Assembly: GCF_014023275.1 (NCBI RefSeq)
Contig: NZ_CP054695.1
Coordinates: 56,516 to 120,515, forward strand
Length of the DNA stretch: 64,000 nt
From: Nostoc edaphicum CCNP1411
GTDB lineage: Bacteria > Cyanobacteriota > Cyanobacteriia > Cyanobacteriales > Nostocaceae
Direction of reading: 5' to 3'
In this document: piece after piece, positions 54,586 to 63,529 of the stretch
Position numbering within the stretch: the stretch's first letter is position 1
How the letters are laid out: every line of letters begins with the position of its first letter
Translations under genes and position numbers: made by a program
The notes under the pieces: generated by a model
What the model was told of the DNA's origin: nothing
The model's input: only the letters and a program-made list of their open reading frames with translations
Databases searched by the model: none

Positions 54586-55041
54586 TTAGGCTTGAGGTGT
54601 ATTGTCTCCAAAAGACTCCTTGAAAACAAGTGGGTTAAAGTATTCTTTCACGGAGATGAGTCTCCCATCCCGTAATTCAAATAATCCACAGTAGTGATTG
54701 TTATAAGACCGACCCGTATCAGCGATTTCTGTTTCACCATAGTATTCGGCAATTGCTAAATTTGGGTTTAACGTGGGGTAAATTTTTCGATCGATAAATG
54801 CCATTCGTTTCATGGCTTTTGGTAACGTACTGAAGTGGCGGAATATTGTTTCTTTACCTTCTAAACGATTGGGAAAACCTGCGGGAGCATAAGGCATATT
54901 ATGCACACCTTCTTCAGCCCACAAATTAATCCATTTCTCAATATTCATTGCCTCTAAGAGGTCAAGAAAATCTGATATGACTCGGATAATGTGCTCGTGT
55001 TTGGCGGTATTTTGGTCTATTGTTATCATACTGATATGCAA
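54586..55041 (-). CDS. SnoaL-like (PhzA/PhzB-type) NTF2-fold protein
   Basis: 151 residues (or 147 from the ATG at 55029). The pattern is HIIRVISDFLDLLEAMNIEK, WINLWAEEGVHNMPYAPAGF, LAIAEYYGETEIADTGRSYN and CGLFELRDGRLISVKEYFNP, which is the SnoaL/PhzA-type cone-shaped NTF2 fold. Such proteins bind aromatic or polyketide-like ligands and act as cyclases, isomerases or stand-alone binding proteins. The ends of the strands carry H48 and D/E residues that could serve as acid-base pairs. It has no close co-transcribed partner; the SDR at 55445 is on the same strand upstream. Confidence 0.7.
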   Translation of the reverse strand: MHISMITIDQNTAKHEHIIRVISDFLDLLEAMNIEKWINLWAEEGVHNMPYAPAGFPNRLEGKETIFRHFSTLPKAMKRMAFIDRKIYPTLNPNLAIAEYYGETEIADTGRSYNNHYCGLFELRDGRLISVKEYFNPLVFKESFGDNTPQA

Positions 55042-55444
55042 ATTCTGCTGTTACTAAGGAATCAAGGTGATATTTGGGCTTATTGGGTTCAACACCCTTC
55101 TTTTGGTTAGGTATAACAATCCACGGCAGAGAATATATAGCAATCATATCTGAGTTGTGAAAATTACTTTCTTTAACGAATCGCAAAGTTTAGAAATAGA
55201 ATATTTCACAAATGGTTTACAATTGCTATATTTACACTCAAAAACTAGTTCATATGAGTGTACCGATTATGTTTATATGGTCATATTAGAACAAGTTTAA
55301 CGAAGTTGTTACAACTTTATAAAAGAGGATTGATTAGACTATTTGTTTTAACCAGATTATCCTCTTTTGAACCTTAATTTAGACGTCGTCATCTGAATCA
55401 AATTAGGTAGACTATTCGTGTTACAGATTTTTAGTAACGGAATT
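55042..55444. other. Intergenic, AT-rich
   Basis: 403 bp without a supported gene. Short AAACTAGTT and AGTTGTTACAACTT palindromes near 55245 and 55305 may be regulator sites. Confidence 0.3.
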
Positions 55445-56194
55445 CTACGACAACAATGATCCACCAACGGCACGAATAAGTTGCCCAGTGATCCAACGCG
55501 CATCATCGCTGACCAAAAATGCAACAACATCTGCAATGTCTTCGGGCTGTCCTATACGGCCTAGAGGAGAGGACTTAGACACTTCAATTCTCTTATCTTC
55601 TGAAAAAGATTCTTTGAAAAGGTCTGTATCCGTGGGACCAGGCGCAACGGTATTAACAGTGATAGCACGCGCACCCAATTCCTTTGCTGCAGACATAGTG
55701 AACATCTCCACAGCTGCCCTAGTGCCTGAATAGTGTGTATAGCCTGCATAGCCGGAAACGGTAGCACTAGAAGAGAAATTGATAATGCGCCCGCCGTCCT
55801 CTATGTACCGTGCAGCTTCTTGCATGGAAAAGAAATTGCCCTTAGCATTGATTGCGAACACCGTATCGAAGTCCTCTTCTGTTACTTCTATAAGTTGCTT
55901 TGCCGGTGGAAAGTAAGCGGCATTGTTCACCAAAATGTCCAGTTTACCAAAATAATCGATTGTTTCCCGAAACATATCGCGCGTTTCTGGAATATTGCCT
56001 ATACTAGCTTGCACAGCCAGAGCTTTTCCGCCTTCAGCTTCAATTTCTGAGACAACTTCATGTGCCTTGTTGACATTGCTGGCGTAGTTGACCACGACAC
56101 TCGCGCCGTCTTTAGCCAAACGTTTGGCAATGGCGCGTCCAATTCCTCGTGAACCACCAGTTATAATCGCAACTTTTCCGATGAGAGATCCCAT
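55445..56194 (-). CDS. SDR-family oxidoreductase with Lys-to-Arg active-site change
   Basis: 249 residues, with an AAGGAAGG ribosome-binding site. Features are TGGSRGIG (12-19), NNAA in place of NNAG (90-93), SSSATV (141-146) and Y155-S-G-T-R159. The catalytic motif of classical SDRs is Y-x3-K. Here the Lys, which lowers the Tyr pKa and binds the nicotinamide ribose, is Arg. The codon AGG is clear in the DNA. The remaining fold (TVAPGPTDTDLF, WITGQLIRAVGGS) is intact. It may be a binding or regulatory protein, or an enzyme with altered kinetics. The substrate is unknown. Confidence 0.82.
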   Translation of the reverse strand: MGSLIGKVAIITGGSRGIGRAIAKRLAKDGASVVVNYASNVNKAHEVVSEIEAEGGKALAVQASIGNIPETRDMFRETIDYFGKLDILVNNAAYFPPAKQLIEVTEEDFDTVFAINAKGNFFSMQEAARYIEDGGRIINFSSSATVSGYAGYTHYSGTRAAVEMFTMSAAKELGARAITVNTVAPGPTDTDLFKESFSEDKRIEVSKSSPLGRIGQPEDIADVVAFLVSDDARWITGQLIRAVGGSLLS

Positions 56195-56487
56195 AGTATT
56201 ACCTTCCTTTGTTAAAGAGTTTACAAGTCCAATTCATTCTCAACTGCAGCAACCTTGTGAAATTTATAAACAATTGATATCAATTTTATTAATTGTAAAA
56301 CTATACTGTAAGGGTTAATATTTAGAAGTACGTTTGTTTTTTTTATTTTTTAATTTAATTGTGTCATTTTTTTGAAAAAGTATCTAATCAACAATACCTT
56401 AGCCAAAAAAAGAGTATGAAGAGAGAGGGCGCTCTGTAGTAGAGTTGTTGTCTTCCCAAACGACAACTCAAAAACTACAATTCGCCC

Positions 56488-56692
56488 ATGTTCGATATCC
56501 TATCACTGTTACAATGCCTACTACCGCAGATCAACGCTACGACGATGCGCCGAATGAACCAGATCATCATGGCCATGTTAGCAATGAGCGGCCGAGCTAC
56601 CATGTTGGGAATTTCTCGTTGGACAGACATTGGTGGTAGTTATCGGACAATGTTGAGATTTTTTCATACAGTAATACCTTGGGCAACGTTAC
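56488..56692 (+). pseudogene. N-terminal fragment of the IS4-like transposase
   Basis: Reads MFDILSLLQCLLPQINATTM, then RRMNQIIMAMLAMSGRATML, then GISRWTDIGGSYRTMLRFFH, then TVIPWATL. After the Leu the sequence turns into unrelated residues. This is the start of the same transposase type whose C-terminal pieces are at 59250 and 8832. Confidence 0.7.
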
Positions 56693-56873
56693 AGGGCGAA
56701 CGCATCTTATTTACTAATAGAAACTAAGAAAGATTTCAAAACGACATAGATAATTGTAAAAATTGATGTGACCATAAGCAGAATAAATCAAATATTCTCC
56801 GAATCTGTCAAATAGTCTATCTTCAACTAAATGACTATTCATTAATACTAAATTAATTCAATTATGAGGTCAT

Positions 56874-56910
56874 AAAAGGTTTATTTATCCAGACAATAAA
56901 TAAACCTTTT
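56874..56910. repeat. Perfect 14-bp hairpin
   Basis: AAAAGGTTTATTTA (56874-56887) and TAAATAAACCTTTT (56897-56910) flank a 9-nt loop. A-rich and T-rich arms make it a possible bidirectional terminator at the edge of the intron remnant. Confidence 0.6.
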
Positions 56911-57324
56911 ATATAAAACATTAAATTCAAGTTTTGATGTAATTTTTTAAGCTAACGCTAAAACTCTTAGTAAATAATTGTTATCCATTGTTCCAACATT
57001 AGTTTAACTAGTGCTTGCTTTGCTCGCTCTTTAATCGTCGGAACTTTGAGAATGCGCTTGCTTCCGTCTTTTTTTGGAATCGGTATTTCTCTAAGTTTGC
57101 TATGAGTCCAGGCGTGAGCCTTTTGTTTCAGCAATACTTCAAGTTCAAACCTTTCTTGAAAATTCAGGGAAGCTTTACCATCTACACCTGCTGTTTTCTT
57201 ACCATTATTTAGCTGGGTTACTTGACGAATAGCTAATAATCTCGCACTTCGGGATTTCAGTAAGCTGTTACGCAGCTAGATTGTATAATATTAGATTAAG
57301 TAATTAATTTAGTATCAGCCATCT

Positions 57325-57981
57325 ATGCCAGCAAAAAATCATCTTTCCCAAGAGCAGAAGGAAAGGCTACTAAAAACGCTAAAAGAGCATGAAAATCCCT
57401 ACGTAAGAGAAAAGATTCTGATTTTATTATTAATGAATGATGGAAAAACTTATCAAGAGATTAGTAAGTTTTTAGATATTGCATATCCAACAGTAGCATA
57501 TTGGGCAGTTCACGGCGATCCAGATAACCTAGAAAGTTTTTTAGATGGAAGAAGAGAAGGGAACTTCCGCAAAGTTACCAAAGAATATGAGGATTTATTA
57601 TTAGAAATAATTGAAAAAGAGCCACTAGAGTATGGGTATGAATTTGGTCGTTGGACAGCAGCAAGACTAGCTACATACCTCGAAAAGATAACAGGAATTA
57701 AGTTAAGTGGTTCACAAGTTGGGAGAATATTAGAGCGAAAAAAGTACGTTTACCTTTGGGCAAAATACAGCCTAGAGGACAAACAGAATCCTGAAATGCG
57801 TAAGGCATTTAAAGAAAAATTGTCAGAATACTTAAGAATAACAAAGGAAGCCCCAGAGCGTTTACAGGTATGGTTTTGGGATGAGAGTGGATTTAGTTTA
57901 AGAGTGATAAGAAGAAAAAAACTGGGGGTAAGAAAGGTACAAGGAAACAAATCACAGGTCAAAGAAGAAGAGGAAGAGTAA
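57325..57981 (+). CDS. IS630 transposase ORF A (helix-turn-helix part)
   Basis: 218 residues. The N-terminal helix-turn-helix (LLMNDGKTYQEISKFLDIAY, then PTVAYW) and a second wing (GRWTAARLATYLEKITGIKL) bind the element ends. The first catalytic Asp is in VWFWDESGFSL. Translation in this frame ends at 57979-57981. Codons AAA AAA at 57916-57921 lie in the run of seven A's (57915-57921) followed by CTGGGGG. A -1 slip there joins it to ORF B. ORF A alone may act as a repressor, as described for other frameshifting insertion sequences. Confidence 0.85.
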   Translation: MPAKNHLSQEQKERLLKTLKEHENPYVREKILILLLMNDGKTYQEISKFLDIAYPTVAYWAVHGDPDNLESFLDGRREGNFRKVTKEYEDLLLEIIEKEPLEYGYEFGRWTAARLATYLEKITGIKLSGSQVGRILERKKYVYLWAKYSLEDKQNPEMRKAFKEKLSEYLRITKEAPERLQVWFWDESGFSLRVIRRKKLGVRKVQGNKSQVKEEEEE

Positions 57982-58433
57982 ATATTATGGGAGGGTTACG
58001 TTATCACGACAAGAAGAGAATGAATTTTGTGATTAAAAAAGGAAATGCCGATGTATTTTATGAGCAGCTTCAATCTTTGAATAATTTTCTATTGCAAGAA
58101 TGGATAGAGCAAGGAAATAGAATTGAGACTTTCAATAAATGTTCTGCGAAAATAGTGATTATCTTAGATAATGCCAGCTTCCATAAAAGAAAAGATATTT
58201 TAGTTCGTATCAAGGCAGAAATGCCAAATATTATCCTGGAATTTCTACCACCTTATAGTCCAGATTATAATTTGATTGAATTGGTTTGGCATTCAGCAAA
58301 AGAATATATAGCTCATAGATTGTTCGAGTCAGTATCACAGCTAGAAGAGTTGTTAAATAAATTGTTAAATGAAGGAGGTCTTATTATTAAATGGGAACGC
58401 AAAATTAAAAATAAAGGTAATGCTGTTTATTAA
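57921..58433 (+). CDS. IS630 transposase ORF B (catalytic part, -1 frame)
   Basis: Read in the -1 frame from the A-run: TGGKKGTRKQITGQRRRGRV, then NIMGGLRYHDKKRMNFVIKK, continuing to the stop at 58433. The second catalytic Asp is in VIILDNASFHK. The third acid is in YSPDYNLIELVW (D-x-N-x-I-E pattern). The joined protein would be about 369 residues, normal for IS630. The ATG at 57987 could start a separate 148-residue chain, but it lacks a ribosome-binding site, and continuity of the family sequence across the junction favours programmed frameshifting. Confidence 0.82.
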   Translation, partial: TGGKKGTRKQITGQRRRGRVNIMGGLRYHDKKRMNFVIKKGNADVFYEQLQSLNNFLLQEWIEQGNRIETFNKCSAKIVIILDNASFHKRKDILVRIKAEMPNIILEFLPPYSPDYNLIELVWHSAKEYIAHRLFESVSQLEELLNKLLNEGGLIIKWERKIKNKGNAVY

Positions 58434-58596
58434 ATTTAGCTGCGTAACAGCTTATCAGCTTTTGAAGACTGTTGGCTCGTTTCCGGTCGCCTTCTCGAAT
58501 AGCTTTCCACAATCTGCATTGTAGGCGGAATAAATTTTTCCGTAGTTTCTTCCACGGGATTTTTATCCAGAGTTCACTATCACTATTGCTAGTCAT

Positions 58597-59245
58597 GTGC
58601 CTAACTATACTCTTCTTTGCAATGAAAGTGTTCTGATTGCCTCGAAGCAATTACGCTTCGTCTTACCCGATGTGAGGAGTTCCGTATCTCGTCTTACCTA
58701 CTAGGGTTTCGACCAGTCCCCAGACCTCAACATCGTTTTTACTCGTTCCAAACCTGAGATTTACGATAACGTAGGACAGACCACTTCGCCTATACTCATC
58801 TCAAGGGTTTTGCGGCTAAAACGCATATATTGCCGCGAGATTAGAGTATGAAGTCAGTATAATTTATTCAGATTACCGCTTGGGCATCAGACGCTTTTAT
58901 AGGTCTTGTTTATCCGTATTAAGCTAGCTAATGAGCATTTAAGTTGCATAACACCAGGGCTGAAGCCCTTACTACAAGCGAATCAGTCTGGAAAAATGAA
59001 TGACGATTAGCTTATCTCCTCATTAGCGCCAGTGTGCCTGATCTGCTTTGGCTCTGATTGCGCCCTGTTCCCAGCTTCAGTCTCCGAAATTCCGAGTTCG
59101 GTCGCTGTGGGCAGGTCGGGAGTCACTACTACCCTTGTAGGAGAGGACTTTCACCTCTATCCCAGGTTTAGTTATAAGATTTTCAAGGTTCTGTTCCTTG
59201 AGGTTCTCACCCTAAGTTATGTATTAGCTTAGGAACGAGTTACAC
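58597..59245 (-). ncRNA. Group II intron 5' RNA region (domains I-IV part)
   Basis: On the minus strand, from a GTGTAAC-type 5' end at 59245, the sequence runs through motifs frequent in bacterial group II domain I (CTGGGATAGAGGTGAAAGTC, a GGGCTGAAGCCC hairpin, GTCGAAACCCTAGTAGGTAAG) to the reverse transcriptase start. It interrupts the IS4-like transposase in antisense. The catalytic domains V-VI are lost. Confidence 0.6.
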
Positions 59246-59249
59246 ATGC

Positions 59250-59424
59250 GTTTGCCCTGGGCATTATTGACCTTAAGGCTCATTATCGTGGCTTTCGATA
59301 TATCCATGAAATCTTAAAAATGCTTCCAGAAATTCCTGAGCCTATTTTATTAAACCAGATTTTTGCCAAGCTTACTTCTTTAGGACGCATTCATCCCGTT
59401 TCTACTGGCGTTGAACCCTCGTAA
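59250..59424 (+). pseudogene. C-terminal fragment of the IS4-like transposase
   Basis: Reads FALGIIDLKAHYRGFRYIHE, then ILKMLPEIPEPILLNQIFAK, then LTSLGRIHPVSTGVEPS and a stop at 59424. It aligns with the fragment at 8832 at roughly four of five residues. The element end follows at 59440. Confidence 0.78.
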
Positions 59425-59513
59425 TTTGGCAGAGGTATTGTAAGAATACGGTTTTTTCGACGATAATCACTTTTACAGATATCAATCATCGAGCGATTGC
59501 AAAACTTTTCGGT

Positions 59514-60209
59514 CTACTGATTGTGACTACTTAACATTCCTAAGAGGTTCCCTCCAAAAATACTAGGTGTTTTATTAATCGTCAGCAATCGCTGCTTGTA
59601 TTCCTCCAGATAACCTTGACGACGTTCATCGCTGATATGACTAGCACTCCAGACAATGAAAGGAGGCAAAACATCAAAACCCACAAAGTGCATAATCCCG
59701 TGGTTTATCGGAAACAGAATTTTGTGGATATCGCCATTTAAACCATCTTCTCTGTAGACAGGTTCATCACTGCCAGTGGTTAAAGACAACATGGCTTTTT
59801 TACCTTTGAATATACCAGTGCCATACCAGTTACCACCGCCATAAAGTCGCCCCCTTGCAAATACTCGGTCAACCCAACCTTTGAGAATGGCAGGAAGTCC
59901 AAACCAATAGAGAGGAAACTGAAAAATCAACATATCGCACCAAAACAATTTTTCCATTTCTGCTTCGATATCTGGAGCAAAGCCATTAACTTCCGCTGCA
60001 TAAGCTTCTTCAGCTTGCTGTTTGAAGTAATTGGCGTCTTTTTGGGAGGTGAAGTTGCGGCGATCACTAACTGGGTCGAATTGCATGGCGTAGAGATCAG
60101 AAATGATGACCTCGTGTCTTTGTGTTTGCAAAATTTCTTTAGCGTGAAGTGTCAATGCCCCATTAAAGCTTTTGGGTTCTGGATGAGCGTGAACAATAAA
60201 GAATTTCAT
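59514..60209 (-). CDS. NAD(P)H-dependent flavodoxin-fold oxidoreductase
   Basis: 231 residues from the ATG at 60209, which follows AGAGGTAATT. The longer frame to 60326 has no ribosome-binding site. [20 protein letters not shown] is the FMN/FAD phosphate loop of the NQO1/MdaB/KefF family. Mid-protein [30 protein letters not shown]-like reading (two pieces, [20 protein letters not shown] and [12 protein letters not shown]) is diagnostic. Such enzymes reduce quinones with two electrons, protecting against electrophiles and redox cycling. It is followed on the same strand by hydrolase and SDR genes. Confidence 0.87.
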   Translation of the reverse strand: [231 protein letters not shown]

Positions 60210-60515
60210 AATTACCTCTATCCTCGTTAGAGAAGCGACGGTTTGACCGCCCAAGCCTGAAGAACTCCGCAACCCAGTAAAGCATGGGAGCAATGCGAAA
60301 ATGTGAGATCGGGGTTTAATTATCAACTACATCGCCAGATTCTCAATAAAACTAGGTTTATTTCGTTGCGATCGCATCCCGAAATACCCTATTCCGTTCT
60401 TGGTTTTAGCACCTCACAAAATCGCATTGCTCCCGTAAAGCATAAAGTTATGCGGTTTTTACCAGATTTAATGAAGCGCTTACATCGTTGAGAACCAAAT
60501 CTTACGCACTTGTTC

Positions 60516-61400
60516 TTAGTGCAAATGCTGATTATACCAATCAGCAATGTTTTTCACTGCATTGTCAATGACAACTGGATCATCGTAATACTGGAGATGG
60601 CTGTTTTGACCCTCCCAAAGGAGCTTTTTATCGTTACCAGGAACACGCTCAAAGTGGCGGTGAGCGGCATCCGGGATAAAGGAATTATCGCTGTGGATCA
60701 TTAGATATGGCTGCTTGATTTTTTGTGCGGCAGTCGCTGTCTCAAAAGCTAACAAATCGATGTCACTTATTACCGCATAACGATTTTCCCATTTGCCCAT
60801 CTCAGCCCATTTGCCATAGTAGTCCCAAACCGCTTTCCCAGGCATAGCGACATCTGTTCGCACGGGATCAACTGCGTCAATATATTCCACTTCGCCGATT
60901 TCCTCGAACTTGGCTTTAGCTGCCTTGCTTTTTTCCAAGCGTGCGGCAAGTCCGTCTGTTCCCAACCAAGCCAAATCAGACTCTTGATCACGGTAGTGCC
61001 CAGCTACAGTCGCCAAAACCTTTATCCTTTGATCTGATGAAGCAGCTTTACTCATGACACCGCTACCAGCGCAAATTCCTAGGCCCATTATGTTGTTTGC
61101 ATTAACCTCCTGACGCGAGATCAGAAAATTGATCGCACTTGTAACATCCTCCACCTTAGCCATAGGGTTCTCATAGTTACGAGGACTACCGCCACTCTCC
61201 CCCCGATACCGCGCGTCAAAAGTAAGAGTAATGAATCCTTCTTTCACAAGACGTTTCGCATACTCGGTCGGACTTTGCTCTTTCACGAACGTCATCGGGC
61301 CAATAATTACGACTGCTGGAGTGGGCTCAGAAAGGTTATCAGGAATATACAGGTTGCCCACCAGATTTGTGCCTTTGCTATCGAAAGTAACCTTGATCAT
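60516..61400 (-). CDS. Alpha/beta hydrolase, dienelactone-hydrolase-like
   Basis: 294 residues. The N-terminal strands and oxyanion segment (AVVIIGPMTFVKEQSPTEYA) lead to the nucleophile elbow GLGICAGSG, where Cys replaces Ser, as in dienelactone hydrolases. The Asp (YLMIHSDNSFIPDAAH) and His (GQNSHLQYYDD) of the triad follow in order. TFDARYRGESGGSPR is the segment shared with X-Pro-dipeptidyl and CocE-like hydrolases. It probably cleaves small esters or lactones. GGAAGA precedes the ATG. It starts 20 bp downstream of the SDR gene's stop codon on the same strand, so it is likely co-transcribed with it. Confidence 0.82.
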   Translation of the reverse strand: MIKVTFDSKGTNLVGNLYIPDNLSEPTPAVVIIGPMTFVKEQSPTEYAKRLVKEGFITLTFDARYRGESGGSPRNYENPMAKVEDVTSAINFLISRQEVNANNIMGLGICAGSGVMSKAASSDQRIKVLATVAGHYRDQESDLAWLGTDGLAARLEKSKAAKAKFEEIGEVEYIDAVDPVRTDVAMPGKAVWDYYGKWAEMGKWENRYAVISDIDLLAFETATAAQKIKQPYLMIHSDNSFIPDAAHRHFERVPGNDKKLLWEGQNSHLQYYDDPVVIDNAVKNIADWYNQHLH

Positions 61401-61420
61401 TGATTCTTCCAGGTGAATGT

Positions 61421-62278
61421 TTATTGAAGCTCAACTATATCTGTCGAAAGCGTTTTGTCTTCCCAATGGTCGAGTTCTTGTACCAAGCTGGTTAGCTTTT
61501 TACGTATAAATTGCAACGCATCCGCTCCGAGAACTAGACGTAGTGGTGGTTCGGGTGATTCGACTGCTGAGATGATTGCTTTTGCCGCAAGCACTGGATC
61601 ACCGGGTTCACGACCACGACTGTTTTCTCTCCATTGGCGCGTGCGCCCGCTTGATTCTGCATAGTCTTCAATCACTTTCTGCGATATTGTTGTGCCGTTA
61701 CCGCCTAGATTTGTGCGAAATGCCCCAGGCTCCACAATGGTTACACGGATGCCCAAATGGGCAACCTCAAGAGCCAGTGACTCTGAAAGCCCTTCTAATG
61801 CGAACTTGCTCCCACAGTAAATCCCCCAACCAGATGCACCGACTAAACCTCCGATTGAGGATATGTTGATAATGTGCCCGCTCCGACGCGATCGCATGTG
61901 GGGTAGTACAGTGCGCGTTAAGTCCAATGCGCCGAAAAAGTTGGTGTCGAACTGCCGCCGAATATCCTGGTCTTCAATTTCTTCAACCGCGCCCAATAGT
62001 GCATAGCCAGCGTTGTTGACTAGAACATCAATCCGCCCAAAGGAGGCAATTGCGGTCTCAACTCCAGCATGAACATCTTTTGGTTTGGTAACATCAACCT
62101 GTACCCCAAAAGCGCGTCCGGGTGCAGAATCCTCAAAATCTCGGATTTGACGTTCTTGTCTGACTGTTCCGAAAACATAATCACCGCGTTCCAGCACTGT
62201 ATCCGCAAGGGCTTTACCAAAGCCACTTGAAATGCCTGTGATGAACCAAACACGATTTTGAGATGTAGTTTCTGACAT
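61421..62278 (-). CDS. SDR-family oxidoreductase (retinol/17-beta-HSD-like)
   Basis: 285 residues from the ATG at 62278. A GTG at 62311 would add 11. TGISSGFG (cofactor loop), NNAG, INISSIGGLVG and Y-C-G-S-K are present, the complete SDR set. The ~50-residue C-terminal part after VEPGAFRTNLGGNG is longer than in the glucose-dehydrogenase type and fits the group often called 'oxidoreductase, SDR family' near 17-beta-hydroxysteroid dehydrogenases. It is the first gene before the dienelactone-hydrolase-like gene, likely one transcript. Confidence 0.85.
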   Translation of the reverse strand: MSETTSQNRVWFITGISSGFGKALADTVLERGDYVFGTVRQERQIRDFEDSAPGRAFGVQVDVTKPKDVHAGVETAIASFGRIDVLVNNAGYALLGAVEEIEDQDIRRQFDTNFFGALDLTRTVLPHMRSRRSGHIINISSIGGLVGASGWGIYCGSKFALEGLSESLALEVAHLGIRVTIVEPGAFRTNLGGNGTTISQKVIEDYAESSGRTRQWRENSRGREPGDPVLAAKAIISAVESPEPPLRLVLGADALQFIRKKLTSLVQELDHWEDKTLSTDIVELQ

Positions 62279-62683
62279 ATGCAGTTTCTTAGTGAACAGT
62301 TTGTTACTCACAAATATGTTGATTGGAGTAGTAAAATATTTTTACAGGGATAAATTGGTAAAGTATTACACTACTAATGTAATTAAACTAGAACTTCGTT
62401 CGAGGTCGTGCATGACATCACTTCTTTACGTTTGGCAAGAAATTTTCTACAATTGAGCCTTGACTTCTAAGCAGTTCGACATCACCTCTTCATAAGACCT
62501 CTGGCAAGAACAGATTGAATCTGGTTTGAGGGTTGAGATACCCGTTATTTTGAGAGGCTTGTTTGTCTTTTTTGTTTATTCTATAGAGTGTGAGGCACGA
62601 TTACAAGGGTCGATATTTCGGTATAGGTGGGCATTTTTTCGGTTCTAATGTCTCGAAGCAGCAAAACCAAGTGCTATCAATCC
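62279..62683. other. Intergenic, nothing recognised
   Basis: About 400 bp between two SDR genes, without gene, repeat or clear terminator. Confidence 0.3.
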
Positions 62684-63397
62684 TTACCAAGGCAGAGGGA
62701 TACCGTCGCGGAAAAAGCCACCTGTTGGACCATCATCAGGCAGTGTTCCTGCCCATACTACACTTGCACTACCTTCTTCAACAGGTCGCCCTCCTGGACC
62801 ACCCATTTCCGTAGCAACCCATCCAGGACAAACAGAATTTACAAGAATACCAGTACCCTTCAACTCGGCGGCAAGCGTCCGAGTTAAAGCGTTAAGTGCA
62901 GCTTTGGAAACACTATAAGCTGGCGTGCTGCTACCCATACTCGTTAAAGAACCTGCTTCACTCGAAACGTTAACAATTCGACCATGCTCGCTTCGACGCA
63001 TTAGTGGAATGAACGCCTTGCACATGCGCCAAGCCCCAAAAATGTTAGTCTCGAATGCCTCATATACGGTATCAAGATCAGCATTGCTTGCCTGCTGCCA
63101 TGTGTCGTAGAGGATTCCAGCATTATTCACCAAAACATTGAGCCGTCCAAACTCTTCTTCTACCTGTACTAGTAACTTGTCAATGCTCTGCTGGTCAGTT
63201 ACATCCAGTTTTCGCGGAAAGATTTTTAACCCACTTTTTACCAACATCTCTGCCGCAGCTTTCCCTTTTTCTAAATCACGCGCTCCCAAAATCACAACCA
63301 TGCCTTTGTGAGCAAGCTGACTGGTAACTTCCAACCCGATACCACGATTTGCACCTGTAATAATCGCTACGGGGGGTATATTTTCTCCTATATTCAT
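62684..63397 (-). CDS. SDR-family oxidoreductase (carbonyl-reductase-like)
   Basis: 237 residues. TGANRGIG, NNAG, VNVSSEAGSL and Y-S-V-S-K are present. The C-terminal TEMGGPGGRPVEEGSASVVW, then AGTLPDDGPTGGFFRDG is typical of carbonyl-reductase-like SDRs with an acidic, Pro/Gly-rich end that acts on quinones or aromatic ketones. Together with the flavodoxin-fold quinone reductase at 59514 it suggests carbonyl or quinone detoxification in this part of the window. Confidence 0.85.
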   Translation of the reverse strand: MNIGENIPPVAIITGANRGIGLEVTSQLAHKGMVVILGARDLEKGKAAAEMLVKSGLKIFPRKLDVTDQQSIDKLLVQVEEEFGRLNVLVNNAGILYDTWQQASNADLDTVYEAFETNIFGAWRMCKAFIPLMRRSEHGRIVNVSSEAGSLTSMGSSTPAYSVSKAALNALTRTLAAELKGTGILVNSVCPGWVATEMGGPGGRPVEEGSASVVWAGTLPDDGPTGGFFRDGIPLPW

Positions 63398-63529
63398 TTG
63401 CCTGTTCTAAATAAAGACTTAAACATCTGGAGCAAGGGGAGAACTGTTGTAGTGCCAAAGCATCTCATCTGGGTCATTATATAGAGAAAGTGCTCCCGAC
63501 AGTTGCTCATTACTAAAAACACTGCAAGG

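Larger units (their letters stand above)
57263..58452 (+). mobile_element. IS630-family insertion sequence, 1190 bp
   Basis: Perfect 16-bp terminal inverted repeats AGCTGTTACGCAGCTA (57263-57278) and its complement (58437-58452). They are flanked by TA on both sides (57261-57262, 58453-58454), the target duplication of IS630/Tc1. Removing the element and one TA restores the reading frame LQKL-LKSRSARLLA of the host reverse transcriptase exactly. The element looks complete and recent. Confidence 0.93.
56967..58596 (-). pseudogene. Group II intron reverse transcriptase, split by IS630 and truncated
   Basis: The N-terminal part (58596-58453) reads MTSNSDSELWIKIPWKKLRK, then NLFRLQCRLWKAIREGDRKR, then ANSLQKL. 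After the IS630 insertion it resumes at 57260 as LKSRSARLLAIRQVTQLNNG, then KKTAGVDGKASLNFQERFEL, ending LREIPIPKKDGSKRILKVPT, then IKERAKQALVKLMLEQW before diverging and stopping at 56967. This is the start of a LtrA-type maturase/reverse transcriptase (RT0-RT1). The YADD catalytic region and maturase domain are absent. The intron is therefore immobile. Confidence 0.82.
56392..59440 (+). mobile_element. Composite IS4-like element with nested insertions
   Basis: The ends CAATACCTTAGCCAAA (from 56392) and, read inward from 59440, CAATACCTCTGCCAAA form imperfect inverted repeats of the IS4-like element. Inside, on the plus strand, lie the N-terminal (56488-56692) and C-terminal (59250-59424) parts of one transposase. 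Between them is an antisense group II intron (5' end at about 59245), truncated at its 3' side. Its reverse transcriptase is interrupted by an IS630 element (57263-58452). The middle of the transposase and the intron's 3' half are missing, so at least one deletion followed. No target duplication was found. Confidence 0.75.

Noticed and set aside
62590..62887. Two overlapping plus-strand frames
   Set aside because: They overlap the end of the SDR gene at 62684 and have no ribosome-binding site or family.
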